From: UBA9464 sp003445095 | GTDB taxonomy: Bacteria; Verrucomicrobiota; Verrucomicrobiia; Limisphaerales; UBA9464 | Length of the DNA: 64,000 bases | Direction of reading: 5' to 3' | Assembly (NCBI GenBank): GCA_035437945.1 | Contig: DAOMZG010000001.1 | Coordinates: 22,311 to 86,310, forward strand | Part shown: in pieces, positions 1-7,249 of the stretch | Numbering within the stretch: the first letter of the stretch is position 1 | How the letters are laid out: each line of letters opens with the position of its first letter | Notes under the pieces: generated by a model | Seen by the model: only the letters and a program-made list of their open reading frames with translations | Database searches by the model: none | What the model was told of the DNA's origin: nothing | Made by a program: the position numbers and the translations under genes

Positions 1-722
1 CCACAGGCGACCAACCTCAAGCGTCAGCATGACCGCCAACTGACCCAACAGCGGAATCCCCGATCGATGGAAGGACAACAGCACGCTCACGAGGTGCGTA
101 GGAGACCATTGCCCTAAAGCGCCCCGCAAGCAGCGAGGGGGCCGAACTCTTACGCTGACCCGACCCTTTCATTCCATTCACTCCTCTCACCTCTACCGGT
201 TCTCCCCGTTCTTCTATCAATCGTTGAGAAAGTATCTGCGGGAAATCCCGCGAGCTCGCCATCTGGAGTGCGGGGGCGAAGCGAAGCGTGACCCCGCTTT
301 GGAGCGACGCGCCACCCGCTCCCAAGGCCCTTCTTCGCTCCCACGCGCGTCCGGCAACTGAAAGCGCCGTCGCCGCTCCGCTCTGCCGGCGCACTCCAAC
401 TGAAGCGCTGCGCCGTTCGGCTCGCGCACCAATTACCACTGAAACCCACTCCGCGGTTATGAGGACACCACGAGTGCAAGCCAGCCATGAGGATGAGACA
501 TCACCAAACGAGAGCAACGTTAGCGGCGGATGAATCGTATTCCCGGTGCGATATTCGCGGTGTGCCTGGGATTGGTTGCCTTTTCAACGTAGATCGACTT
601 CAGCTTCCGTTCCACTCCGCCGCTCTGTTTCTCGAGTTCGAGCCCATCGCTTCACTGGAGACTGGATTTGCTTCCAGCGGTCGGTGAGCCCTGGCGTTGA
701 CTGCTTACTTTTCGGCTGAAAA
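1..722. other. intergenic stretch without a convincing gene
   Basis: Open frames exist on both strands here, but all are arginine- and serine-rich overlapping frames typical of non-coding high-GC DNA, and none resembles a known family. The stretch around 260-430 contains alternating motifs such as gcgggggcgaagcg and gcgcactccaa, which look like the interspersed intergenic repeats of Verrucomicrobia. A short hairpin (gcggga/tcccgc) lies at 238-251. I see no RNA gene. Confidence 0.5.
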
Positions 723-1025
723 ATGTACAAAACTCAGAAGGGTGCCGTCACAATCCGTGCTCGGGATCCTATGAAGCCCTTGGTTGTCCGCTCTCGAGCC
801 GTTCCCGCAATTGCTACAGGCGCGCAGGCCCATGGTGCCGTGACATTGGGCACGGTCGCGCTTGGCGTTTTGGCCATCGGTGCTTTGGCTATCGGCGCGT
901 TAGCAATTGGTCGGCTGGTTGTTGGCCGAGCTCGAATCAAACGATTGGAAATTGATGAACTTGCGGTCCGTCGTCTTCGGGTCACCGAAGAGTTCACGAC
1001 GCCTAGGGCGGGTCCTGAGGGCTAA
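723..1025 (+). CDS. small protein with LAIGAL-type short repeats
   Basis: This is a 100-residue protein of unknown function. Its centre (about residues 38-65) is a run of short imperfect repeats, VALGVLAIGALAIGALAIG, in which glycine and small hydrophobic residues recur every five to six positions. It is followed by a charged tail with motif RIKRLEIDELAVRRLRV. The periodicity suggests a small beta-helix-like or pentapeptide-like fold, which is an inference; similar short proteins are scattered through soil bacteria without assigned function. The ATG at 723 gives a 16-residue basic leader, and a second ATG at 771 is an equally possible start. No SD sequence is obvious. It stands alone, on the same strand as the methyltransferase downstream. 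Confidence 0.6.
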   Translation: MYKTQKGAVTIRARDPMKPLVVRSRAVPAIATGAQAHGAVTLGTVALGVLAIGALAIGALAIGRLVVGRARIKRLEIDELAVRRLRVTEEFTTPRAGPEG

Positions 1026-1230
1026 GGTTATGGCGCCTTCGCCTTCGCGGCTAAACCAAGCTTCTCCGTGAACGCGCCGGTTGCGTTTCAGCTCCCTCCT
1101 GGGCACGCTCGGAAGCGCGTGATTGAACAGCGACGTTCGGCCTGTCTGGCAAGTGGGACCGCTGTGCGACGGCAGCAGGAGTGACTGTATGGCCGGGCGC
1201 GTGACCCCTCGGCGGCGTGGTTCGTATGGG

Positions 1231-1905
1231 ATGGACGCCCCCTTCGCTCCGGCCTTTCTTGCCGGCTTGGTCCTCTTTTACCTCGTCCTGGCCATCGTTA
1301 CCGGCAGGGCGATGTTTTGGCTGGCTGTCCTTTTCATCTCCGCCCTCGAAGCTCTCTTCATCCACACCGCACTTCGGGGCAAGTTCGTGGTCTGGGCCGA
1401 ATTGCTCGCTGGGTTGAAGCTTCGTGGCGACGAGCGCATCCTGGACCTGGGCTGCGGCCGGGGTGCGGTGCTCCTGATGGCCGCGCAGCACCTGACCACA
1501 GGCCGGGCCGTGGGAGTGGATCTGTGGCGAAAGGTCGATCAGTCCGGCAATTCGGCCGAGGCCACCCAGCGCAACGCCGTCGCCGAGGGAGTGGCGGATC
1601 GAGTCGAATTGCACACGGGCGACCTAAGGGCGCTGCCCTTTGAGGACAATGATTTTGATGTGGTTCTCTCAAACTTCGCGATCCACAACATTAGCGGTCG
1701 TGCCGGTCGGGAGAAAGCAATCAGCGAAGCGGTACGGGTGCTGCGCCCTGGTGGTCGGCTGCTCATCGTCGACGTTCGGGCTACGCAGCAATTCCAGGCA
1801 CAGCTTGCCAGACTCGGGATGCACGAGGTCGCCCGCAGGGGGCTGGGATGGTGGTTCCAACCAGCCCGTCTCGTGACCGCCAGGAAGCCGCAACCTGGCC
1901 GTTGA
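1231..1905 (+). CDS. membrane-anchored class I SAM-dependent methyltransferase
   Basis: Predicted methyltransferase of about 224 residues. The N-terminus has two hydrophobic segments (residues about 5-45), so it is probably attached to the inner membrane with its catalytic domain in the cytoplasm. Motif I for S-adenosylmethionine binding is clear (RILDLGCGRGAVLL), followed by an acidic motif II region (AVGVDLW), a motif IV-like VVLSNFAIHN and the post-motif segment VLRPGGRLLIVDV. This is the Methyltransf_11/25 fold; the substrate cannot be read from sequence. The open frame begins at 1123, but residues before the ATG at 1231 look non-coding, so that start is preferred. The gene is followed by an attC-like site, which raises the possibility that it is or was a mobile gene cassette. 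Confidence 0.8.
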   Translation: MDAPFAPAFLAGLVLFYLVLAIVTGRAMFWLAVLFISALEALFIHTALRGKFVVWAELLAGLKLRGDERILDLGCGRGAVLLMAAQHLTTGRAVGVDLWRKVDQSGNSAEATQRNAVAEGVADRVELHTGDLRALPFEDNDFDVVLSNFAIHNISGRAGREKAISEAVRVLRPGGRLLIVDVRATQQFQAQLARLGMHEVARRGLGWWFQPARLVTARKPQPGR

Positions 1906-1990
1906 GATGCCCTGGTGCTTTTTCGTAGGTCCTCGGCAGACGCGCGTCGAGGAGGAGGAGGAGACCAGCGAAGCACTCCGGGGAGGACCG

Positions 1991-2107
1991 CGCCGAACCA
2001 GCGAGTGGAGCGAACCGCCGGTGAGCGTCTCGATTTTGACACGATTCGATTTATCAACATCATCAGACACGGAGTGAGAGCGCGGTCGCTCACTCGGATC
2101 GTTGGGC
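1991..2107 (+). repeat. integron attC-like recombination site
   Basis: A 117-bp imperfect inverted repeat. The left arm (1991-2018) and the right arm (2082-2108) pair over about 27 positions with few mismatches and an unpaired base. The right end is GTTGGGC (2101-2107), an exact match to the integron 3' core GTTRRRY. The left end GCCGAAC differs at one position from RYYYAAC. Length, arm layout and the core next to the start of a following gene all match the attC family. Only one such site was found and no integrase gene is in the window, so it may be a solitary or relic site. Confidence 0.6.
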
Positions 2108-2126
2108 GAACTCACAAAATTATCCT

Positions 2127-2981
2127 GTGCTGACGAAATATCACCTTCTACAGGTTGGCGCCCTTTTTCTGGTTTGTGCGCGGGGTTTGTCCGCCGACAA
2201 GGTTTACGGGACTTTGCCTACTGGGATGCTCAGCCTTTCTGAAATATCCGAAGTTTCGGCGGAGATTTGCCAGCGGCACGTTTTCGATCCTGCCGCCGTA
2301 GGCAACCGTCTACCCCAAGGCTATCGCCTGATCCCGGCCGAAGAGTACGCCAAGAATGATCCAATCGTAGCCGATTTGCTCAGGAGAAATCCGAAATACG
2401 CGCGTTTCGCCATAGGCAGCCTTTGTTTCCTGTCAGTGGGTGCGTTTACTGTCGACGGAGTGCGGGTCCATCCGCCCGGAGCTACCCCAATGGCGTTCTG
2501 GTGGGCGCGCGCTGAAGGTCCTCGCGATTCACGAATGCAGGGGAAAGCCCTTTGGCTCCAAATCGCCAGTTGGTACTCTCGCTCCCTCACCGAGCGTTCG
2601 AAGATCGTGGCGACTGATCCCACGGCTCAATTTACAGACATCGAGGTCACTCAGGCAGAACCGGACGTTTGGCGTGTCCACTTGGCGCTGGCCGACGAAG
2701 TGATTGACGGAAAAATCCGATGCAGCGGAGAGCCCACTAAACGTCGTGAATCGGGACCGGGATACATGTCCGTTCCATTCACCGGAGAAGGTGCCGGATA
2801 CTTTTGGACCATGACTTATTTCGGACACCATCACCAAGAGGCGAGGGGCGAATGGCAGATTCAGGGAACCGGCGTCCTTTCGGCGGCATTCAAGATCCAG
2901 AGTGAGGCGGGGAAGTTCGATACGGAATTTCAGAACCGCTGGTCAGCGCTATCCGGTCTCTACAAATTTGAGCCTAAATAA
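2127..2981 (+). CDS. secreted hypothetical protein
   Basis: A 284-residue protein that I do not recognise. It starts with GTG 20 bp after the attC-like core, typical spacing for a gene cassette. The N-terminus is a good Sec signal peptide (hydrophobic core LLQVGALFLVCARGLSA, cleavage near residue 23). The mature part has mixed alpha/beta character without obvious catalytic motif; histidines cluster in YFGHHHQEARGEW near residue 235, which could bind metal but could equally be chance. The C-terminus ends in FEPK. The gene converges on the universal stress protein gene and overlaps it by 8 bp. Confidence that it is real is good because of the signal peptide and the ordinary composition; function is unknown. 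Confidence 0.65.
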   Translation: MLTKYHLLQVGALFLVCARGLSADKVYGTLPTGMLSLSEISEVSAEICQRHVFDPAAVGNRLPQGYRLIPAEEYAKNDPIVADLLRRNPKYARFAIGSLCFLSVGAFTVDGVRVHPPGATPMAFWWARAEGPRDSRMQGKALWLQIASWYSRSLTERSKIVATDPTAQFTDIEVTQAEPDVWRVHLALADEVIDGKIRCSGEPTKRRESGPGYMSVPFTGEGAGYFWTMTYFGHHHQEARGEWQIQGTGVLSAAFKIQSEAGKFDTEFQNRWSALSGLYKFEPK

Positions 2982-3555
2982 AATCTCGCTCTTCGGGCCG
3001 AACTACCAGCACCGGGCAGGGAGCGTGGCGAACGATTTTCTCCGCGACGCTGCCCAGCAGGGCGTATTTGAAACCCGTGTAGCCGTGGGTCGAAATAATC
3101 AGTAAATCCGCCGGCGTGGCGCGCGCGGTTTCCACAATTTCTTTCCACGCACGGCCAAGATGCACGATCGGCTCAACAGTCACGTTCGTGCCCAGTTCGC
3201 TCACGAGCGTCTGCATTTTGGCGCGCGCAGACTTCAATCGCTGGTCATCCAGGTCCTCGGGCAGGACCGGCGCGTAACCAAATTCTCCCGTGGGTACCAC
3301 CGGTTCAACCACGTGAAGCAAACACAAGCGCGCGCCGAATTGCTCCGCAAACGATTGGGCGTAACGGAGAGCGTGCCGGGAGTGGTTGGAAAAATCCATC
3401 GGCACCAAAATGGTGCCGATATGAAATCGCAGCGGGGCCAATCCGGTCAGAGGTGCGGAGGCTACTCGATGGCCGGACGAATCGGTAATTACCGCGCGGG
3501 TGCTCGACCTTTTGTCGCTGGAACTGCCCCGAGAAGTTTTAGGAATGGCTTTCAT
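2974..3555 (-). CDS. universal stress protein (UspA family)
   Basis: Cytoplasmic stress protein of 193 residues with one UspA domain (about residues 46-188). Visible family features are the first-strand motif ILVPMDFSNHSRHALRYA, the strand-helix segment LCLLHVVEP, and the C-terminal nucleotide-binding signature, here STHGYTGFKYALLGSVAEKI followed by CPVLVVRP (family consensus G-x2-G-x9-G-S/T). It therefore probably binds ATP. The N-terminal 45 residues are basic and look disordered. The open frame continues upstream, but the ATG at 3555 overlaps the stop codon of the upstream gene as ATGA, so translational coupling fixes the start. It forms a two-gene unit with the glycogen-binding-module protein. 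Confidence 0.9.
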   Translation of the reverse strand: MKAIPKTSRGSSSDKRSSTRAVITDSSGHRVASAPLTGLAPLRFHIGTILVPMDFSNHSRHALRYAQSFAEQFGARLCLLHVVEPVVPTGEFGYAPVLPEDLDDQRLKSARAKMQTLVSELGTNVTVEPIVHLGRAWKEIVETARATPADLLIISTHGYTGFKYALLGSVAEKIVRHAPCPVLVVRPEERDFI

Positions 3556-3890
3556 GGCGTGGGCTTCGAGGATCGTCGGGGGCGCCGGGCGGCAGGCGCA
3601 CGGACTTCCACCACGGAATTCACGCCACCGAATGGATTGGGAACCGTATTGGGATTGTTGGGGTCGGCGACCCAACGCTCGTCGACCACGAAAAGGTACT
3701 CGTGGGTGCCCACGGGGAGGGCGACTTCGATTTCCCAACGGGATCCCTCGGCATCGGCCAGTTGCAGACGCACGGGTTGCCAATCATTGAACGAACCCGC
3801 CACGCTGACTTGTTCGGCGGGCAAGTAAGGCAAGGTAAACCGGGTGGGAACCACACTGGCGGCGGCAGAATTTGGCGTGGGCTTGCTCAT
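3552..3890 (-). CDS. AMPK-type glycogen-binding (CBM48-like) protein
   Basis: A 112-residue protein made almost entirely of one E-set/AMPK1_CBM module. Diagnostic stretches are VSVAGSFNDWQPVRLQL, then LPVGTHEYLFVVDERWVADP and the end motif NTVPNPFGGVNSVVEV. Such modules bind glycogen or other alpha-glucans; small stand-alone versions are common in Verrucomicrobia and deltaproteobacteria. No catalytic domain is attached. The ATG at 3890 follows a good ribosome site (GAAAGGAA), so the longer upstream frame is discarded. Its stop overlaps the start of the universal stress protein gene (ATGA), suggesting both are made together and that stress signalling is tied to carbohydrate reserve sensing (inference). 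Confidence 0.88.
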   Translation of the reverse strand: MSKPTPNSAAASVVPTRFTLPYLPAEQVSVAGSFNDWQPVRLQLADAEGSRWEIEVALPVGTHEYLFVVDERWVADPNNPNTVPNPFGGVNSVVEVRAPAARRPRRSSKPTP

Positions 3891-4022
3891 GGCATTCCTT
3901 TCATTGCGACACCTTGAAGGATGCGGGCAATGGCGCCAAACCGGATTTGGCCAAGAGCATCCAACGGTTGTTCTCGGTCGGTTCGGCAAGGCGCCGACGA
4001 TCCCGCATCCGCGGACGTCGGT

Positions 4023-4970
4023 TTATGACACGCCCAGTTCTCCCGCCGTTCCGCCATTGAGCAAGAATAAAACAGCCATCCGGACGGCCAGTCCGTTGGT
4101 CACTTGCTCCAAAATCACGGATTGCGACCCGTCGGCAACGGCGCTTTCGATCTCCACGCCTCGATTGATCGGTCCCGGGTGCATGATCAGGGCATCGGGT
4201 TTGATCCACTGCATTCGCGTTGGGTTCAGACCGAAGAGCGACGCGTATTCACCGATACTGGGAAAGGCACTGGCCCGTTGGCGCTCGTGCTGGATGCGCA
4301 GGAGGTTGACCACGTCGGCTCCGCGCAGCGCCGTCTCGAGGTCCCACGTCACGCGGACGCGCGGATGCAGCGTCGCAAAAACTTCCGGAACCAGCGTGGA
4401 AGGACCGCATAAGGTGACGTTGGCGCCCAAGCGGCTCAGCGCCCAAATGTTCGAACGCGCCACTCGGCTGTAGAGGATGTCGCCGAGGATGGTAACGTTC
4501 AGCCCCTCAATTCGTCCCTTTTTCTCGTAGATGGTGAACGTGTCGAGAAGTCCTTGCGTGGGATGTTCGTGGGCACCGTCGCCGGCATTGACAATGTGGG
4601 CCTGCGCAAAACGGGCCAGAAAGTGGGGAGCGCCGCTCGCGCCGTGACGCAGAATGATGAACTCGGCGTTCAACGATTCCAGGTTGTGCAACGTGTCCTT
4701 CAGGGTTTCGCCTTTTTTCAACGAACTAGCCTCGGCGGTGAAATTGATAACGTCGGCACTGAGGCGAAGCGCGGCCAGTTCGAAACTGATTCGCGTTCGG
4801 GTGCTCGGCTCGACGAAGAGATTGACCACTGTGCGGCCGCGCAGGGCGGGTACCTTCTTGATCGCGCGTTCGCCGATGGCTTTGAAGGCTCGGGCGGTGT
4901 GTAGAACCGTGGTCAGTTCTTCCGCTGACAACGACTGCAAATCCAGGAGATGGCGGCGGTTCCAGCTCAT
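4023..4970 (-). CDS. pyrB: aspartate carbamoyltransferase catalytic subunit
   Basis: Catalyses the committed step of pyrimidine synthesis, carbamoyl phosphate plus L-aspartate to N-carbamoyl-L-aspartate, in the cytoplasm. The 315 residues match the usual catalytic chain. The carbamoyl-phosphate loop FVEPSTRTRISFE (about residues 53-65), the SLKKGET loop, the HPTQGLLD motif and the aspartate-binding MHPGPINRG are all present, so it should be active. The start overlaps the end of pyrR by four bases (ATGA), giving a coupled pyrR-pyrB operon. No pyrI regulatory chain or dihydroorotase gene follows in this window. Expression is probably controlled by the PyrR attenuator upstream of pyrR. Confidence 0.97.
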   Translation of the reverse strand: MSWNRRHLLDLQSLSAEELTTVLHTARAFKAIGERAIKKVPALRGRTVVNLFVEPSTRTRISFELAALRLSADVINFTAEASSLKKGETLKDTLHNLESLNAEFIILRHGASGAPHFLARFAQAHIVNAGDGAHEHPTQGLLDTFTIYEKKGRIEGLNVTILGDILYSRVARSNIWALSRLGANVTLCGPSTLVPEVFATLHPRVRVTWDLETALRGADVVNLLRIQHERQRASAFPSIGEYASLFGLNPTRMQWIKPDALIMHPGPINRGVEIESAVADGSQSVILEQVTNGLAVRMAVLFLLNGGTAGELGVS

Positions 4971-5500
4971 CGGGGCACTTCCTCAAGCTCCACGGCATCG
5001 TTACTCTGACCTTCGGTGAGCCGCACCTTAATCCACTGAGTGTTTGAAGTGGGGACATTCTTGCCCACGAAATCGGCGCGGATCGGGAGTTCGCGATGGC
5101 CGCGATCGACGAGGACCGCCAGTTGCACTCGCCGAGGACGGCCGAGGTCATGCAACGCATCGAGCGCCGCCCGGACGGTTCGCCCGGTGAACAGTACATC
5201 GTCCACCAAGACGATGGTGCGGCCGGCGACATCAAACGGAACTTGCGTCGGCTGGATATCGGGCGCGGCTCGAACGTTCAGATCATCACGATACATCGAA
5301 ACGTCCAAAACGCCCAGCGGCACCGCATGATTGCAAATGCGTTCGAGCACGCTGGCCAAACGTCGGGATAGTGTGATCCCACCTTTCTGAATCCCGACCA
5401 TGGCGAGTTCGGACGTTTGCGGATTTCGCTCCGCGATCTCGTGCGCCATGCGCGCGATCGCTCGGGTCAATCCGGTAGCGTCAAGGAGGAGGCCGTTCAT
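4967..5500 (-). CDS. pyrR: bifunctional pyr operon attenuator / uracil phosphoribosyltransferase
   Basis: RNA-binding regulator that also belongs to the type I phosphoribosyltransferases (uracil plus PRPP to UMP). The 177-residue length is standard. The PRPP-binding signature VLVDDVLFTGRTVRAALDAL is intact, along with the early MVGIQKGG motif, the SMYRDD segment and the C-terminal LVDRGHRELPIRADFVGK. In known systems PyrR bound to UMP stabilises an anti-antiterminator in the leader RNA, causing termination. Such a leader is visible directly upstream. The start codon lies four bases after the terminator U-tract, so there is no room for a Shine-Dalgarno sequence. The gene is coupled to pyrB by a four-base overlap. 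Confidence 0.96.
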   Translation of the reverse strand: MNGLLLDATGLTRAIARMAHEIAERNPQTSELAMVGIQKGGITLSRRLASVLERICNHAVPLGVLDVSMYRDDLNVRAAPDIQPTQVPFDVAGRTIVLVDDVLFTGRTVRAALDALHDLGRPRRVQLAVLVDRGHRELPIRADFVGKNVPTSNTQWIKVRLTEGQSNDAVELEEVPR

Positions 5501-5504
5501 CGTG

Positions 5505-5543
5505 AAAAATAAAACGCCGGCCTGGCACGCAGGACCGGCGTTT
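5505..5543 (-). terminator. intrinsic terminator of the pyr attenuator
   Basis: On the minus strand the RNA folds as AAACGCCGG-u-CCUG / loop GCGUG / CAGG-CCGGCGUUU followed by UAUUUUU. This is a strong GC-rich stem with a U-tract placed immediately before the pyrR start codon. Its position between the PyrR-binding loop and pyrR shows it to be the regulated attenuator rather than the end of an upstream transcript. An alternative antiterminator pairing was not resolved by eye. Confidence 0.85.
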
Positions 5544-5573
5544 GGGGAGGAGATGGAGCCGAATTCACAAGCA

Positions 5574-5783
5574 CCTTGGCGGCCTCACCGGACCGCCTTA
5601 AAGGAGCAGAAAAGTTGACCTCACGCGGNNNNNNNNNNNNNNNNNNNNNNNNNNNNNNNNNNNNNNNNNNNNNNNNNNNNNNNNNNNNNNNNNNNNNNNN
5701 NNNNNNNNNNNNNNNNNNNNNNNNNNNNCCTTGGCGGCCTCACCGGACCGCCTTAAAGGAGCAGAAAAGTTGACCTCACGCGG
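5574..5783. other. scaffold gap with identical 55-bp flanks
   Basis: A run of 100 Ns (5629-5728) is bounded by two identical 55-bp sequences, 5574-5628 and 5729-5783. A perfect repeat of exactly 55 bp on both sides of a default-size gap is what a de Bruijn assembler leaves when two contigs share a k-mer end (k=55) that was not merged. The genuine sequence is probably one copy with no gap. A real tandem duplication of the PyrR-binding leader is the less likely alternative. Confidence 0.85.
5578..5597 (-). promoter_or_regulatory. PyrR-binding loop (anti-antiterminator)
   Basis: The minus-strand RNA reads GGCGGUCCGGUGAGGCCGCC, a hairpin whose core UCCGGUGAGG matches the conserved PyrR-binding consensus UCCNGNGAGG at every fixed position. 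It lies about 35 bases upstream of the intrinsic terminator that precedes pyrR, the arrangement seen in Bacillus pyr leaders. An identical second copy (5733-5752) lies across the N gap and is probably an assembly duplicate. Confidence 0.8.
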
Positions 5784-5991
5784 ACTGCCACGCGGGGTTC
5801 ATGTGGCGGGATCGCTGCCAGGCAGCCCGATGCCGCGTGGTCCAATCCACTAAGGCCCATTCGAATCCGATGTCGTATCCGACCTTTTCGGATTCGAGCC
5901 ATTTGTGGCGAAGAATTTCGTCTTTTTCAGCCTGAAACTCACGGTAGAGCGTGGTTTGCCCGAGGGGGAAGAGTTCAGTTTCGTTGCCCAT
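5776..5991 (-). CDS. small conserved protein with HKW..SE..G.DIGFE motif
   Basis: A 71-residue soluble protein. The core reads HKWLESEKVGYDIGFEWALVDW followed by TRHRAAW when taken in two pieces, with HKW, SE, DIGFE, DW and HR as the key residues. Similar small stand-alone proteins with this motif occur in Verrucomicrobia and Planctomycetes, and the motif also recalls part of DUF4032 proteins; no function is established. The stop codon falls inside the duplicated 55-bp flank of the assembly gap, but both copies encode the same end. It lies upstream of the pyr leader on the same strand. The start at 5991 is the only ATG that includes the conserved part with a reasonable lead. Confidence 0.6.
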   Translation of the reverse strand: MGNETELFPLGQTTLYREFQAEKDEILRHKWLESEKVGYDIGFEWALVDWTTRHRAAWQRSRHMNPAWQSA

Positions 5992-6180
5992 AGTGGGAAA
6001 GGAATATCGTGTGCGCGGGAACCTACCGACGGTTCGAAATTAGTAAATCGGTTTGTGACGTTCCCGTGCCGTCATGATGGCAAGAAACCGTTGGCGGCGG
6101 GCGGTTCCGGTTCGCCGGAAAACTCGTCGGTCGACGGGAACGCCCCTTGAGCTTCGGCCGGTAGCACTTACACATCTTCG

Positions 6181-7161
6181 GTGTACTTGCGTGGGTGGCA
6201 ACTGGGGTGGGTGACCTGGATGTTGGGCTGGTGGGCCACCAGGGGAGAACTCGCCACGCCGCCCGAAAAACTGCCCGAAGCGAGCACCGAATTACGCATG
6301 GCGGCTGCTTGGCGTCTGCAACCGCCAATTGCTGCCGAGCGATTTGATGCCTCGGGTCTGCTGCGGCTTCCCGATGGCACGCTCTGCACGGTTAATGATA
6401 AGCAAGCGGGCGTCTATCGCATTGAAATCCCGGCGCGGGGTGAGGTGGCCAAGCTGACGCTTTGGCCCGGAGTCTTTTCGGCGGCGGCGCTGGATCAAGC
6501 CTCCGGAAAGAAGGCCCGCGCGTATGATTTAGAAGGGCTGGCGCAGGATTCGGCCGGACGTTTGTACGTGTGCGACGAATTTTCCCGCGGTGTGTTTCGT
6601 TACGATCCTCAGACCGAGAAGACCGAAGGCTTGATCGTGGATTGGAGCCCGGTGCAGCGCTGGTTCAGCCGAGACCGCAACGCCGGTTGGGAAGGTATCG
6701 CGGTCGGAGGCGATACACTATTCCTCGCGAATGAACGCGACACTGGGCGAATCGTCCGGGTGGCGCTCGCGTCGCTGTCGGTCACCGGCAGCTTCTCGGT
6801 TTCGCCGCCCGGACGCCCGGCCCGCGATATCCACTATTCAGACTTGTGCTGGTTTCAGCAGCGGCTGTGGGTGCTCTGTCGGGAGAGTCATTGCATTCTT
6901 AAAGTCGAACCCGTCAAAGAGAAGGTAGAGGCGGCCTATGATTACGGCGCGATCGAGCGCGATCCCCGTTACGGATATCTCAATCCTTTGCCGTATGGAT
7001 TTGTCGAAGGCTTGGTGGTTGCTGCCGACGGCATTTGGTTAGTGGTGGACAACAACGGCGTGCCACGCGCGGCCGACCCGCGGGACAGTCGGTCCAGCCT
7101 TTGGCGATGCGAACTCCCGGAAGCGGAGCAGCCCATCCCAGCGACAGTCGCGCGTCCGTAG
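6181..7161 (+). CDS. secreted phytase-esterase-like / SdiA-regulated-type beta-propeller
   Basis: Predicted exported protein of 326 residues. The GTG start is followed by a tryptophan-rich hydrophobic segment (residues 5-20) acting as signal peptide or anchor. The remainder has repeated beta-propeller-like blades: DASGLLRLPDGTLCTVND, AYDLEGLAQDSAGRLYVCDE, GWEGIAVGGDTLFLANERDT and EGLVVAADGIWLVVDNNG. Motifs of the D-x-E-G-(I/L)-A kind are typical of the esterase-like phytase (PF13449) and SdiA-regulated families, which are calcium-dependent beta-propellers. The substrate cannot be told. A later ATG at 6220 would remove most of the hydrophobic leader and is less likely. It is followed closely by another secreted enzyme gene on the same strand. 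Confidence 0.75.
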   Translation: MYLRGWQLGWVTWMLGWWATRGELATPPEKLPEASTELRMAAAWRLQPPIAAERFDASGLLRLPDGTLCTVNDKQAGVYRIEIPARGEVAKLTLWPGVFSAAALDQASGKKARAYDLEGLAQDSAGRLYVCDEFSRGVFRYDPQTEKTEGLIVDWSPVQRWFSRDRNAGWEGIAVGGDTLFLANERDTGRIVRVALASLSVTGSFSVSPPGRPARDIHYSDLCWFQQRLWVLCRESHCILKVEPVKEKVEAAYDYGAIERDPRYGYLNPLPYGFVEGLVVAADGIWLVVDNNGVPRAADPRDSRSSLWRCELPEAEQPIPATVARP

Positions 7162-7249
7162 ACGGAACGAGGCAGCAATTGTGGCAATTGTGGAATGTGC
7201 TCAAATTCCCCTCGCGCCGGGACTAAACTCGCGCCAGCGTCGTGGCCGC

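Noticed and set aside
1915..2133. 72-codon plus-strand frame containing NQRVERTAGERL
   Set aside because: This is the translation of the attC-like repeat itself, a familiar spurious peptide, not a gene.
5576..5773. Open frame crossing the run of Ns
   Set aside because: It exists only because the 55-bp flank is repeated on both sides of the scaffold gap.
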